Of a DNA stretch of 64,000 nt, positions 15,601 to 26,300 are shown in pieces (the stretch's first letter is position 1; every line of letters starts with the position of its first letter). Both the position numbers and the translations under genes were made by a program. The notes beneath the pieces were generated by a model. The model had not been told where the DNA came from. It worked only from the letters and a program-made list of their open reading frames with translations, and did not search any database. The stretch comes from Otis tarda. Taxonomy: Eukaryota > Chordata > Aves > Otidiformes > Otididae. Location of the stretch: assembly GCA_026413225.1 (NCBI GenBank), contig CM048552.1:63255001-63319000 (forward strand). Direction: 5' to 3'.

Positions 15601-15889
15601 TGAGGGAAACGGCCGCGGGGGGGGGGGGGGGGGGGGGGAGAGGGGGGAGAGAGAAGGGCGACCGCGACCGTCCTCGCGTCCCGCCCGTCCTCCCGGCGGA
15701 CGGCGCCTACCTGCAAGTGACCTGCTTGGTCCAGCCGCCTCCTCCCGGCCCCGCGGCGAGCGGTGGCACGGCCGCGAAGTCGAAAGCGACGGCGGCCGTC
15801 GCTCCCGGGGCCGCTGCGGCAGATGTACCCAGGGCCGCCGCGGCCGCCGCAGCGCCTGCCGTTGTTCCCAGAGCCACCGCCTCCGCCAT
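408..15889 (-). CDS. MKRN1: MKRN1, makorin ring finger protein 1, coding exons 1-4 (3' part outside window)
   Basis: Makorin-1 is an RNA-binding E3 ubiquitin ligase with CCCH zinc fingers, a makorin Cys-His motif and a RING. Four exons join in frame on the minus strand: 15889-15711, 8074-7946, 6396-6161 and 634-408 (771 nt, 257 codons), all with GT-AG borders. In order they give an Ala/Gly-rich start with WTKQVTCR, two CCCH fingers ([33 protein letters not shown]...H), an acidic linker ending in a PAM2-like [15 protein letters not shown], a third CCCH finger ([19 protein letters not shown]) and the start of the Cys-His motif ending QRSEHIK. The N-terminus and the WTKQVTCR and [15 protein letters not shown] blocks match MKRN1 rather than MKRN2 as I recall them. 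The RING, fourth CCCH finger and stop lie left of base 1. Intron phases are 2, 2, 1, 0. The start ATG at 15889 matches the MKRN1 start MAEA. Confidence 0.95.
635..6160 (-). other. MKRN1: MKRN1 intron 3
   Basis: 5.5 kb of AT-rich intron. It holds an old CR1 remnant (about 4555-4962) and two A+C-rich low-complexity tracts (about 2940-3000 and 5700-5775). No other exon or RNA gene was recognised. Confidence 0.8.
4555..4962 (+). mobile_element. Degraded CR1 LINE 3' fragment
   Basis: The order of landmarks matches the CR1 3' region: GGGCCACCAGGCTGA, then GGACCTGTTCAGCTTAAGCAG, then GGTTGCCCAGAGG, a TCTCCAAGGACAGAGATTCAA segment and GAACTAGATGAAATTTAGAGGTCA. It is far more diverged than the copies at 17 and 37 kb, so it is an older insertion, sense to the plus strand and antisense to MKRN1. 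Confidence 0.75.
6161..6396 (-). CDS. MKRN1: MKRN1 exon 3, acidic linker and PAM2-like motif
   Basis: The 236-nt exon starts [12 protein letters not shown] and completes finger 2. About 40 residues rich in Asp and Glu follow, then [19 protein letters not shown]. The last block resembles the PAM2 motif by which makorin-1 binds poly(A)-binding protein. The acidic stretch differs from the Ser/Thr-rich linker I recall in human MKRN1, while both flanks are nearly identical. The donor is CGTG|GTAAGC. Confidence 0.93.
6397..7945 (-). other. MKRN1: MKRN1 intron 2
   Basis: AT-rich intron. It contains an AT dinucleotide microsatellite at about 7000-7036 and a short G-rich tract at about 7547-7561. Nothing else was recognised. 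Confidence 0.8.
7000..7036. repeat. (AT)n microsatellite
   Basis: Two runs of alternating AT separated by a short TAATCTATAA spacer; self-complementary and probably length-variable. Confidence 0.85.
7946..8074 (-). CDS. MKRN1: MKRN1 exon 2, CCCH fingers 1 and 2
   Basis: The 129-nt exon runs from acceptor TTGCAG| to donor TGCAG|GTAAAG. It encodes [17 protein letters not shown], then [11 protein letters not shown] and [14 protein letters not shown]. The last His of finger 2 comes from exon 3 (RYEH), so the split finger fixes the join. Confidence 0.95.
8075..15710 (-). other. MKRN1: MKRN1 intron 1
   Basis: A 7.6-kb intron, AT-rich over most of its length and turning sharply GC-rich after about 15.1 kb where it enters the CpG island. 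It contains an A+C-rich low-complexity tract at about 9900-10010 and, close to exon 1, a G22 run. No nested gene or clear transposon was found. Confidence 0.75.
15617..15638 (+). repeat. G22 homopolymer beside MKRN1 exon 1
   Basis: An uninterrupted run of 22 G on the plus strand is followed by AGAGGGGGGAGAG. It lies about 70 bp inside MKRN1 intron 1, so it is a C-run in the MKRN1 transcript and a G-run on the opposite strand. It could form a G-quadruplex, and its assembled length may be wrong because such runs sequence badly. Confidence 0.9.
15711..15889 (-). CDS. MKRN1: MKRN1 coding exon 1
   Basis: It encodes 59 codons plus two bases: MAEAV, a long low-complexity Ala/Gly run, then [11 protein letters not shown] and the first two bases of the Arg codon that opens the first CCCH finger. 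The donor is CAG|GTAGGC. The exon lies inside the CpG island. The Ala-rich stretch is variable among makorins, so its exact length may be specific to this bird. Confidence 0.93.
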
Positions 15890-17034
15890 CGCTGTTTATC
15901 CCACACAGCGGCAGCACCGGAACTTCCGGGAGCACATCCTTCCGGCCAGGCGGACCGGGAGCAGCCGGGCGGTGGCGGCGGCGGCGGGGCGGGGCGGTAA
16001 CGGGGCGGTGGAGGCGGGCGCCAGCTCCGCCCCCTGCCTCGCGCGGGGCGGGAGCTGGCCCTCCCGCCGAACGGCGGCTCCGATTGGTGGAGGGGAACGT
16101 CCAGGCGGGAACGCGGTGGGGGAGGGGGAGGTGGGGCGCTGCCATTGTCCCCGCGCGGCCCCGGTAGTTTTAACGGCGCGTTTGAACCCGCGGGCGCGGC
16201 TGCGGCAAGGTCACCGCTGCTGCAAAGCTGGGAGACAAGGCCCAGACGTGGCCTGGCCTCGCCCCAACCGGGCCTGAGGAGCGGCAGCGCTCGCCTGATG
16301 GGGTGGGGCCTTCCCAGACGCCCAGCTGCCGGCTTGGGCCGCGCCGGTTGGGCTGGCTCGGTCCGCGGCGGGAAACGGGGCCGTTCCCTGGAGGGAAGGA
16401 CGCGTAACAGCAACGTGGCGCCGGCTGCGAGGGGGGGGCGGGGGTGGGGGAGAGGGAGAAAAACGAGCCAGTGGCGCCTCAAAAGCCCAGACCGAAAATT
16501 GGCACTAGGCCACCGGAGAGGTCGCCGCTGCTAATTTGGGGTGAGAACCTTCACGGCCTTCTGCCGTAATAAATCCTGGTGGTGAAACTGCTGTTTGCCT
16601 GATCTGTGTCGTGTCCTTGTCTACCTGCTGCCAAGAGTCTTGAGCCAAGTACAAAAAGGCCCAAAAAAGCAAAGTGACATGCAGGAGCAAGGTGAAGAGA
16701 AAAGTCTGTCAGTGCAATGTTATTGATGTTTTGCATAGGTATTTGAAAATACATTAAAAAATGAAACATAACTAAGCCATCAGTCACTTCAGAAAATACT
16801 GAAATTAAGCCTTTGTTCGAAAAGTAGATAGCAGGACACTGCCGCAGCATGGCAGGACTTTAGGAAGTGCAGGAGAGTGGTCAGAAGAGGTAAATCTGTT
16901 TTCAGGTTGCCTTGAAACAATGAACTTAAGTGCCCTTGAATGACCTGAGGAATGAGGTAATGTGAATGCACTTGCTGGCATCTTCTGGAACATGCAGAGC
17001 CATGATCTGGGCAAACAGAACTCTAAAGTAAAAG

Positions 17035-18277
17035 GCAGTGAAGTATACCTGACCAATTTGGTGGTCTTCTATGACGGGGTCACAGCATCAGTGGACAAGG
17101 GATGAGCAACGGATATCATCTACCTGGACTTGTGCAAAGCTTTTGACGCTGTCCTGCACGACATCCTTCTCTCTAAACTAGAGAGACATGGGTTTGATGG
17201 ACGGACCACTCGGTGGATAAGGAGTTGGCTGGATGGCCACACTCAGAGAGTGGTGGTCAACGGCTTGATGTTCAAGTGGAGACTGGTCACGAGTGGCGTC
17301 CCTCAGGGGTCCGTATTGGGCCCAGCCCTGTTCAACATCTTTGTCGGCAACATGGACAGTGGGATAGAGTGCACCCTCAGCAAGTTCGCCGATGACACCA
17401 AGCTGTGTGGTGCTGTTGACACGCTGGAAGGGAAGGATGCCATCCAGAGGGGCCTTGACAGGCTGGAGAGGTGGGCCTGTGCCAACCTCATGAAGTTCAA
17501 CCAGGCCAAGCGTAAGGTCCTGCACCTGGGCAATCCCAGGCACAAATACAGGCTGGGCGGAGAATGGATTGAGAGCAGCCCAAGTCCAAGAAGGACTTGG
17601 GAGTGCTGGTGGATGAGAAACTCAACATGAGCCGGCAATGTGCTCTTGCAGCCCAGAAGGCCAGCCGCATCCTGGGCTGCATCAAGAGGAGCGTGGCCAA
17701 GAGGCCATCAAGAGGGAGGTGATTCTGCCCCTCTACTCTGCCATGGTGAGATCCCACCTCGAGTACTGTGTCCAGTTCTGGAGTCCCCAACATATGAAGG
17801 ACATGGACCAGTTGGAGATGGTCCAGAGGAGGGCCACGAAGATGATAAAAGCGCTGGAGCACCTCTCCTGTGAGGACAGGCTGAGAGAGTTGGGGCTGTT
17901 CAGCCTGGAGAAGAGGAAGCTCTGGGGAGACCTGATAACGGTCTTCCAGTACCTCAAGGGGGCCTACAGGAAAGATGGGGAGAGGCTGTTCAGTAGGGCC
18001 TGTTGTGATAGGACGAGGGGTAATGGTTTTAAAATAGAGGGGGGAAGATTTAGATTGGATATTAGGAAAAAATTTTTTACACTGAGAGTTGTAGAACACT
18101 GGAACAGGTTGCCCAGAGAGGTGGTGGATGCTCCATCCCTGGAAACATTCAAGGCCAGGTTGGATGAGGCTCTGAGCAACCTGATCTGGTTGGGGATGTC
18201 CCTGCTTCTTGCAGGGGGGTTGGACTAGATGACCTTTGAAGGTCCCTTCCAACTCTAACCATTCTATGATTCTATAC
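17035..18277 (+). mobile_element. CR1 LINE, 5'-truncated, with reverse-transcriptase 3' half
   Basis: The reading frame at 17130-17630 shows the CR1 reverse-transcriptase core: [21 protein letters not shown], the catalytic FADDTKL (about 17385-17405) and NLMKFNQAK. The frame at 17638-18228 continues with [31 protein letters not shown] and the C-terminal [19 protein letters not shown]. The 3' end is the CR1 tail GATGACCTTTGAAGGTCCCTTCCAACTC followed by ATTCTATGATTCTAT. The endonuclease half is missing (usual 5' truncation), and the single coding frame of an intact CR1 is split into two frames near 17.6 kb. It is a dead copy, relatively young compared with the 4.6-kb remnant. Confidence 0.92.
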
Positions 18278-21200
18278 GTACAGAGTGTAACAGACTTCAA
18301 ACCAAGGTAAAGGTGTGTGTCAGAAAATAAGATTGCCAAAAGCTGAACTTCACTGGATTCAGTGGACAGAGGTCAGGGCACAGAGATGTTTAGTTCTTGG
18401 GAATTAACATGGTCAGTTGTATAAGAGCAGCCTTCACCCAAGATAAGGAGCTGGCATCAGAGAAAGACCTTGATCGAGGTTCTTTATGCGGAGTATTGAT
18501 AGGCTCCCTCCTGAGATTAGCAGCACAGCATTCAATTCCAGATAGTTCATAAATTCAGTTCCAAAATCCCTTTTATGAGAAAGACAGGATGTTCAATGGA
18601 AAACTGAGCTGTAAGAATCAGGAAGACCTTAAAAAGTTTATTTTAATAAGAAACTTATTTTCAACACTTGATTCCATCTCAGAGCATTTTCATACAATGT
18701 TCAACACTGAAACATAAATTAAAAAACCGCACCAGGGTTGTGTGTTCAGTCTTACATTCTGTTAGAAACAGCTGGAGAAAAACACACTTCATATTAGGAC
18801 AAAAATAAATTAATCAAATACTTTATGACCAAGCCATTAGATAATCTAGAAAGTTGTTTTGGAACCATTAGAACAATCATTAAAATCTGCTGAGTGCAAG
18901 GATGTAAACCTCTAAAGACAGGTTAAATCACTGAAGGACAACTGTGTCAGGCTAACCAGTACTGGTTAGATTGTTGCCTTACAGAGGGGCCTGGCAAGAC
19001 AGCCAGTTGCAGGCACTGCAGTTCCCACAAAGGTATGATAAATAAATGGTTAAATAAATGTGTTCTGTATGATTCTGCATGCCCCTAGTACATCTTTTGG
19101 ATATTGTCAGCCTTGGAGCAAGCTCCACAACAGAGAGACACCAATAACCATATTCCAGCTCGCAGAACTGCTGCGGGTTAATAGCCTCTTACAAATCAGG
19201 TACGCAGGGAAAGGAAATTACTGTCCCTAAGCAGACGTGCCAATGTGACAAAATTAATGTGAAGCTTCTCATTTCCCTAATGTTTTCGGTAGTGACACCC
19301 CTGAGAGAGAAAATGTTTCAGAGGAGATGGTAACTCGGGTAGGAATCACTCACAGACGAAAAATGCAAGGGTGGCCTGAGGGCCCAGCTCCCAGCAGGCA
19401 GTAGGAATGTGCCCTTTGTTCCCAGCCGCTCCCATTTTACCCAGCAACCTGTTTAATATTAACCTTTACTTCTGAGGCCCGGAGGGGGAAGCACCAGCAG
19501 CAAGCCCTCTGGGTCACTGCAGGCAGACAGGACTGGAAAACCAGCTCACGCCGCAGCAAGCAGAGGAGCGAGTTACACACAGCCCCCATAGATTCCTACA
19601 AAAACTGTCTCCAGCTGTTCTCCAGGGCTTTCTCTTCTCCCAGTCACCTACACACTGTGGTGCGGTCACCCTAGCCCCTATACCATCATCAGCCATATCA
19701 TCCCATTTCAGAAACACGCCGGGAACAGCGTGGCCAGCCTGCCTCTCAGGGGCTAGCTGGTATCAAACTGGCCCCATTCTCTTCCTGGTTCAGCAAGCCT
19801 CAGTGGCTTTTCTAGTAGAGCGAAAGGTGGGGTTAGCCCTTGAAAATTGCTCGTATAAGCCCTTATTTTCATTGTAATAAACCCAGAAGACAAATCCAAA
19901 ACCTGGGATGTGCAGAAGACTGCAGGAGTGCCCTCAGAGAGCTGCTTGAGCGGCCCTGTTTTGTCTCAGAGACCTACAGGAAGGCTGAGTTAGAAATCCA
20001 ACAGGCTGGTTTCCCACTTGATTTGAGGAGAAAAATGGCAAGTCAAGCAACATGGTCTTACCCTTGATTTACCTGATACAGCAGACTGAACAGGGTGCCC
20101 ACTGCACAAGATCATCTTGAGATGACCTTGATCTTGACAGTTGGAAACTGAGTGAGCAGCTTGATTAATAAATCATCTTGTCCCGCAGCGTGCCAGAAAA
20201 ATGTGATAGCCCAGATTGGTTCCTACAGTACTGCCATCTTTCCAAATAGATCGAACTGAAAGTAAAATTATGTCATTATAATTTGTGTATATTTTTCAAA
20301 AATGTAATTTTACTTACACATTTCTTTTCAAAACATCTAGCTACCCATCCCCCCGGGAAGAAGATAACCACTCACAAAATCGTCAGCATCCATTTATGGT
20401 ATCTCAGGATGCAATCTATCATTCCTGCAATTAAATTCCCTGCAGACTGCATAGCAGAAGTCAGCGGCGGATTGTCCTTGTAACTCAGCAAGCTTTGTTT
20501 AAAGTTTCCTTGATTGTGTTAGTTGAAAAGATTGGAAGGATGTGGAAAATAAGACGACATTCGTTATTGCTAAGTTAAACTAAAGTTGCAGGAAACTCCT
20601 TTTGAAAGGGTCAAGTATAAAGTGTGAATACTGCTTTAACAACCTAAGTTTTACAATTTCCTGATTAATGGATTGCAGTAAAATCAGTTGCCTGACACTG
20701 ATTACTTCAGCAATGGACGAGCAATTACTTCAGCTAGTTTTATGTTATGCATGGAAGTCGCACAGAATCATGTCTTGTCTTTTATCCCTTACATCAATTC
20801 CTTCATGGGCAGCCATTTAACTCTGAACTCTGATATTTTGTGTAGACGATAAAGTCGAAACATGCGTAATATCTGTGCATTAGATCTCAAAGTATCCTGG
20901 ATTTTTTATGAAGGGACAAAGATTTATCAGTTTCAAAGTCCTCATTCAAAGCCACCCTAGACCTGTTAGAATAGACTGTCTTTCCAGCAGGAGACTACAA
21001 TAGTTTTTCTCTGTGAACCCAGCTTGTGTTCTCAGTGTAGCCAGGCATCTGCGTCGTACGGAGTATCACACTGGCTTTCGACCTACAGCATTCCTTGCCG
21101 GGGAGGCCAAGAGCTGGGTAGAGCCCTTACCCTGAGAAGCAGCACCTTAACAGCTGCACTTGGTGAAGTTGTGGAGGAGGCATGAATGCAACTCCTCTGC

Positions 21201-21389
21201 TTTTTAGGAATAAGTACAAAGGGGCTCAGTCTGCAGAGGCATTGTTTTAGCGAGCAATGAATTCACTGATATAAAAAAAAAAGCAATCTAACAGCAAAGG
21301 AATCTGAAAAATGAGAAAAATCTTTTTAAAGAGTGAGGAGAAAATCTGGCACCGTGTGAACAAAAATAATTGCAGAGGCTTTCCTCGCC

Positions 21390-21605
21390 CTGTCGTGAAA
21401 TGGCCCCCCGCACCCCAGGCAGCCAGCAGTTGCAGAGCTCAGCTGCGCCTGTGGTTAATAATAAATGGGCTCGCTCAGCCAGGAGCGCCAGCCTGCGCAC
21501 CCCCATGCTGCTGCCGGCCCCCCCGCCTCCCGCCTTCTCCCAGGGCTGCCCAGGCACCCCTCCAGTACCCACCCAGCCTCCCTACGGGAGACGGACGCCC
21601 AGAGG
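21390..21605 (+). other. GC-rich block ending in a strong splice donor, candidate 5' exon
   Basis: A GC-rich, CpG-containing block within AT-rich flanks ends CCCAGAG|GTAAGAG, a near-consensus donor. An open frame crosses it (from ATG 21370 or 21404), but its peptide resembles nothing I know. Joining it to 23370 keeps no obvious long coding frame. It may be an untranslated first exon of the pseudouridine gene, an unrelated transcript, or chance. Confidence 0.3.
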
Positions 21606-23379
21606 TAAGAGACACGCCAGGCCATTGCTCCATGAGGTCAGATGCGTCGGATCAATCAGGAGGGGAGGCGAGCAGGGACGGTTTGGAGGAGGGAGGAAAG
21701 CCGGTCTGCACTAGAGCTGCCCAAAACTTGCATGAGGAATCTGCAAAGTTTCGTTACAAGGCGAGAGATCGGACGGCTCTCGCTGCAAAACTTGCCAAGC
21801 TTCAAAAATCTTTTCAGCCAGCTCAGGCTTGAGCGTTGGCTGAGTTTCCAGCGAACATCAACTAATTCGTATTGGGTTTCAGGTGGTGACCAGCTGGTTT
21901 TTATCCACCGGTCAGCACAGCTTGGGCACTCCTGGCTGTTGTGCTTCAGAGTTTTGGGGGGAGCTGTTAAAACTCAGAGCACAACTCGAGTAGCTCAAGC
22001 GATCCTTGGTGTAACCTTGTTGGCTTAATGAATTCATTCCAAAGCTGACTTTGCACCGGAGAGCGAGGGGTGTGTACGCACACACACAGTGATACCAGAA
22101 TATTTGCATGAACCGCTCAGGCTGCTGGCTGCTGAGCTTAGCCCTGCACAGAGGGAGGTTGTGAGCGTGGAGTAAGAGCTTTTGTGTCATGATATTATTC
22201 CACACACTTAATTAAGATTTTTGTCTTTAAAAGGAATTTGGAAAGTGGGAAAAAAATCTTACTGCTCCGGTCAGGTGTGTAGTGTATCTAGCTGAACCAA
22301 CTCCTCTTTTCCTGCCGTACACAGCCCAAGCTGTCCTGTATAGCTTAAGTCTTTAGATTTGGGCAAAAAAAACCCCCCTCTTCCTGGGTATAAGATGTTT
22401 CTGTACAGCTGTGGTGCCACACACCGCACTGAGATCACAGCCATGTTCCACTAAGTGTAACATGAACACAGTATTTTAATTAATTTGCCATCTAAATTAA
22501 CAATAGGTACAAAGGACTGAAGAAAGGAATCCTTTCCTCCTGGTGGAGGGGGAAAGGTGAGAGGGGTATGGCCAAATGCCCGGGAAAATATGTGAGGCAG
22601 CCAGGCATTGAGTGAAACTGCCCCGAGGCCCAGACCAGAGCTGTAACATTTACAGCTCTCTCCCCCTCTTTCTCTCTTTGGAAATTAGTTTAATTAAAGT
22701 GAATAGGAGTTGCTAAGAGACCAGAGGAGTTCTGGAGTTTGTTGCTGGGGCTGAATTGCCACTCTGCTTCCAAGGCTTTGCACTGAGAAGGATGATGTAA
22801 CGTGAGCCTACATAAAGCATTCCAGGCTCTTGGGAAAGCTGCTCTTTCCTCGTTGTAGTTACAGTCTGGTTTAGCAGTTCTCAGTTCCTTTCTTTATTTT
22901 ACTGAACTGCTTGCTTCCTCCCAAACATGGGCAAAAACCAGGTTAATCTCTTTACAGCATTCTTCTGCCTGCCTCCGCTTTGCAGATTTCTCCATGTGAT
23001 CCTTCAGGTTGGAGGTGGCAGTGGCTGAGCCTGCAATTTGTCATGGGCAAGTAGGTTTGGAAATGAGAAGGTTATCTACTTCTAAACTCTCTCTAGTTCA
23101 TTACTCCTCATCCTTTCCTGTGCTCCACCACAATTTCAGCCCAGCTTTGACAGTGGGCCAAGTGAACTCTTCCAACTCCATTTTTGCAGCTTAACGTTTT
23201 GCTTTGACACCCTGGCTCATACATGGAACAGCAGGAGTCTCCAGGCAATCTCCTGGGCAAAGGCTGTTTACCTTCAAAGATCAAGGCAAGAGATAATATG
23301 TTTAGCTTCGCATGGTCAGATCATTGCTAAATTACTTTTTTCATTTTTACCTGACTTTTGTTAACTCAGGACCATCCAT

Positions 23380-26300
23380 ATGCGCAAGATGATTAGGAAG
23401 ATAATCTATGGCCTGGGAAGACAAGTGTCTGCTGTGGCATGTGGGACCACCCAGGTGAGAAGATTTCTGCATGGTGAGTAGTGTATTCTGAAACAGTTGC
23501 TGGGTGGAAAACATTTTCCTCATCTGAATGCAGCAGGGACCTTGCTGGCAGCATTCTGGGAGCAAAGCAAAGAGCAACAACAGTCTCGATGCACTGTAGT
23601 CTTATAATATATTGAGTTACTATGGTATCCTTGGTGTTTCCACTCTTGTAAAACATATTCTTTGGGCATGGTTGCAGGGCTCAGTTCGTTCACAGTAATG
23701 ATAATTTAAAGTAATGTTACTGGGGCCAATGACAACACAGCTGCAAAAGTGGTGGCAAAGGAACAGTCAGTGATGATGATGAGGATTATTATTCATATTA
23801 ACAGTAGAGATATTTTGCAAGTATTTCACTCTACATAAAAAACAGCTCTAGTCTTCAGGAAGTGAATTCACCACAAAGAACAGCTGAAGAGGGGGATAAA
23901 TTTATTGTGGTGATGACAATTTACCTTTTAGAAACAGCTCAGTAGTTACTGCTAATACCCACACAAATAATTCACTTTTCTGTGTTTATCCTCAGGTGGT
24001 TATTTCAGGATTCAGCCCACTGTACAGGAAGCCCTGATGAAGGGGAGACCAGTCGTAGCCTTGGAAAGCACCATTATTACACATGGCATGGCCTACCCTC
24101 AGAACCTGAGGTGGTGGATTTTGATGTTCCTCGTTCAACAAAGTTGTGAGAACTGGGCATATAACTGGTGGATTGATATCAGTATTCTTGGTCAAGCCAA
24201 AACCCTCGTAAGAGCAAATGGAAATATCAGGTTGCTAGGAATGCAGAATATGAGCTCCAGAGCAAAACAATTGTATTTGGACCTTTAAGGACACATGTTG
24301 GGTACCTATTTATCTCCTTATCCAACACCTTAAATTTCTGGCTTCCTTGAAAATGTGGCAGCAGGTAATGCTGTCACTTGTTCTAAGAAAGAGCTACCAC
24401 ACAGCTGCATCGTTTGTACTGACATTGAAAACACTCTGCAGTTTCTTTTGGTATATTTTTTGTAATGCAAAAAGGATTGGAACACAATAGTGAAATCTGT
24501 TCCGTAGTACCACTCAGAGCAGCTACTGTGAGACCTGCTGGTCCCTCTTGCTGCCTTCTGCACCCTGCATAGAACCACCCCCCCATCTCTACCCTTTATT
24601 TATTGGCATTCAGTAGACTTGTGTTTCATTGAGTTACAGTGCCAGAAATCACTGCACTGTCCCCTCCATCCTTGCTGCCAAAAACCACAGGAAGGTTTCA
24701 GTATTGATTTTCCATTTTGCTTTTTACCTGGCCATTACTCTGCCTGACATTCTGTCTCAGAATGAAGCTCTAAAAACTTGGGTTTGAGGAGGAGTTAAAG
24801 ATTGCCTAGCGTATGTACAGATAGCTCAGACTGGGAGAAGAAGCTGCTCTTGAAAAGGATTGTGTATGAATGATCAAGCATAAAATGCTGCAAAGCTTAG
24901 AAAGACCTAGTCTGCAGCCCTAGAGTATCCTCAGGCTACAGCTTTTTGGCATTGTTGTTATTCTATATCTAACTGCTTGTATTGTGAAAAATATATCCTG
25001 GTCATTTGAGGAGAGCTTGAATTACCTGGGGTTTCTGTGAATGTCTACAGTCTCAGAGAAATAACTGGTAATAAATACAGAAAAGTCCTGTTTTGAGAAG
25101 ATCCCTATTTTCAGTAGTCTATTGTAAAACTGGATTTGCCTGTAAACCAAGTGATTTTTCTCAACACTGAAGCACAGAGCTTGGACATTGCTATCCTGAA
25201 AATGCGAGCTCTATCCTTCTGCAGATTCAAGTACAAAGACTTCTGCCATTAGGAAGACACATAAGAGGAACTGGGCTTAGCTGAAATTACAAGAACTGTA
25301 TAAAACTGGGAATGATGGCCATCAAACATGGCAGTATTCTCTGATTGTTTGCCTCACTAATTTTGTGATTGTTGTCTTGTTTATCTTACTCTAGCATGGC
25401 CAGAGAGGTAGAAGAAATTGTAACAACAAATGGAGCACTGCCAGCCACTATAGGTATTTTAAGGGGTCAAATCCATGTGGGACTCACAGATGAGGAACTT
25501 GAGTTCTTGGCAAGCAGTAAAAATGTAGTTAAAGTGTCTCGGAGAGATCTTCCTTTCGTCCTCAGCCAGGTATGGTATGCAGACTTTCTGTTGTGGTGTT
25601 TTCTATACAGCAATAGTATAGTGCTCTCCAGTTTCAAGACAGGTGGCTTTTAAACCTCTTGAAAATATAATGTAAAGTGGTATCTTATTGGTAAGCTCAA
25701 ACTTGGCCCTATTGAGTCAAACTACAACAGGATAAGGGAATAGCAGCCATGAAGAAGGGCTCTTGAAAAGTCATTCTGGATTGGCTGGCAGGCCATGAGC
25801 ACTTGGCTAAGAATATTCTTACTGGCATGATAAGGCATCATCATGTTACATGTAAACTACGTGACACAGGCCATCCCGAGCTTAAGGTGGCAGCTTCAGG
25901 TGATGCTAGCTGCCCATGAAGCCTTCTGGTTGGAAAGCCCTGGAGAACAAAGATCTTTGCTATCATCGGGGCAAGAACGGCTTACGTGGCAGGGGCGATG
26001 ATTCCTCTGCAGTTTTGCCTAACAGAATATTTGTATCAGAACTTCACTTGTCAGCTGGTGAGAGAAGGCTGTTGTGACATTGTTGTGTGTCAGACCGCAG
26101 CCATAGCTGCCTGCGTGCAGTATTCCCTGTGTCACCCTGGGTGCTGACTGTGACTGGTTACCCCCTGACAGGGCTTGTCCGGTGGCACTACCGTGTCTGG
26201 AACAATGATTGCCGCACACAAAGCAGGAATCCCCATCTTTGTGACAGGTGGCATAGGAGGCGTCCATCGGGGAGGAGAGAACAGTAAGAAAATCAATACA

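Larger units (their letters stand above)
15110..16540. promoter_or_regulatory. CpG-island promoter of MKRN1, possibly bidirectional
   Basis: About 1.4 kb of GC- and CpG-dense sequence surrounds MKRN1 exon 1 and ends abruptly on both sides. Visible motifs include clustered GC boxes (GGGGCGG type, about 15978-16050), two ACTTCCGG ETS-type sites (15363-15370 and 15922-15929) and an inverted CCAAT box (ATTGG, 16083-16087). That box reads CCAAT in the MKRN1 direction, about 195 bp upstream of its ATG. No TATA box is evident. Whether the island also starts a plus-strand transcript is unknown; a donor-like GGG|GTGAGA lies at about 16540. Confidence 0.75.
16541..23369. other. Intergenic or 5' intron region between MKRN1 and the pseudouridine gene
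   Basis: Apart from the CR1 LINE at 17.0-18.3 kb, no element or confident coding exon was recognised. Exon 1 of the next gene has a splice acceptor just before its ATG, so at least one upstream exon should lie in this stretch or in the CpG island. One candidate is a moderately GC-rich block at about 21390-21605 ending in a strong donor (CCCAGAG|GTAAGAG); another is the island edge near 16540. Confidence 0.5.

Noticed and set aside
15099-16534. Several open frames of 120-383 codons on both strands across the MKRN1 CpG island
   Set aside because: They are Pro/Ala/Arg/Gly-rich and overlap in many frames at once, the expected result of few AT-rich stop codons in GC-rich DNA. Only the frame with MAEA...WTKQVTCR is supported, as MKRN1 exon 1.
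17130-18228. Two open frames with reverse-transcriptase-like protein
   Set aside because: They are parts of a truncated CR1 LINE, not a host gene.
21311-21832. 173- and 114-codon open frames in the 21.4-kb GC-rich block
   Set aside because: No recognisable domain, and joining to the known exon at 23370 gives early stops in the frames tested. Kept only as a possible untranslated exon.
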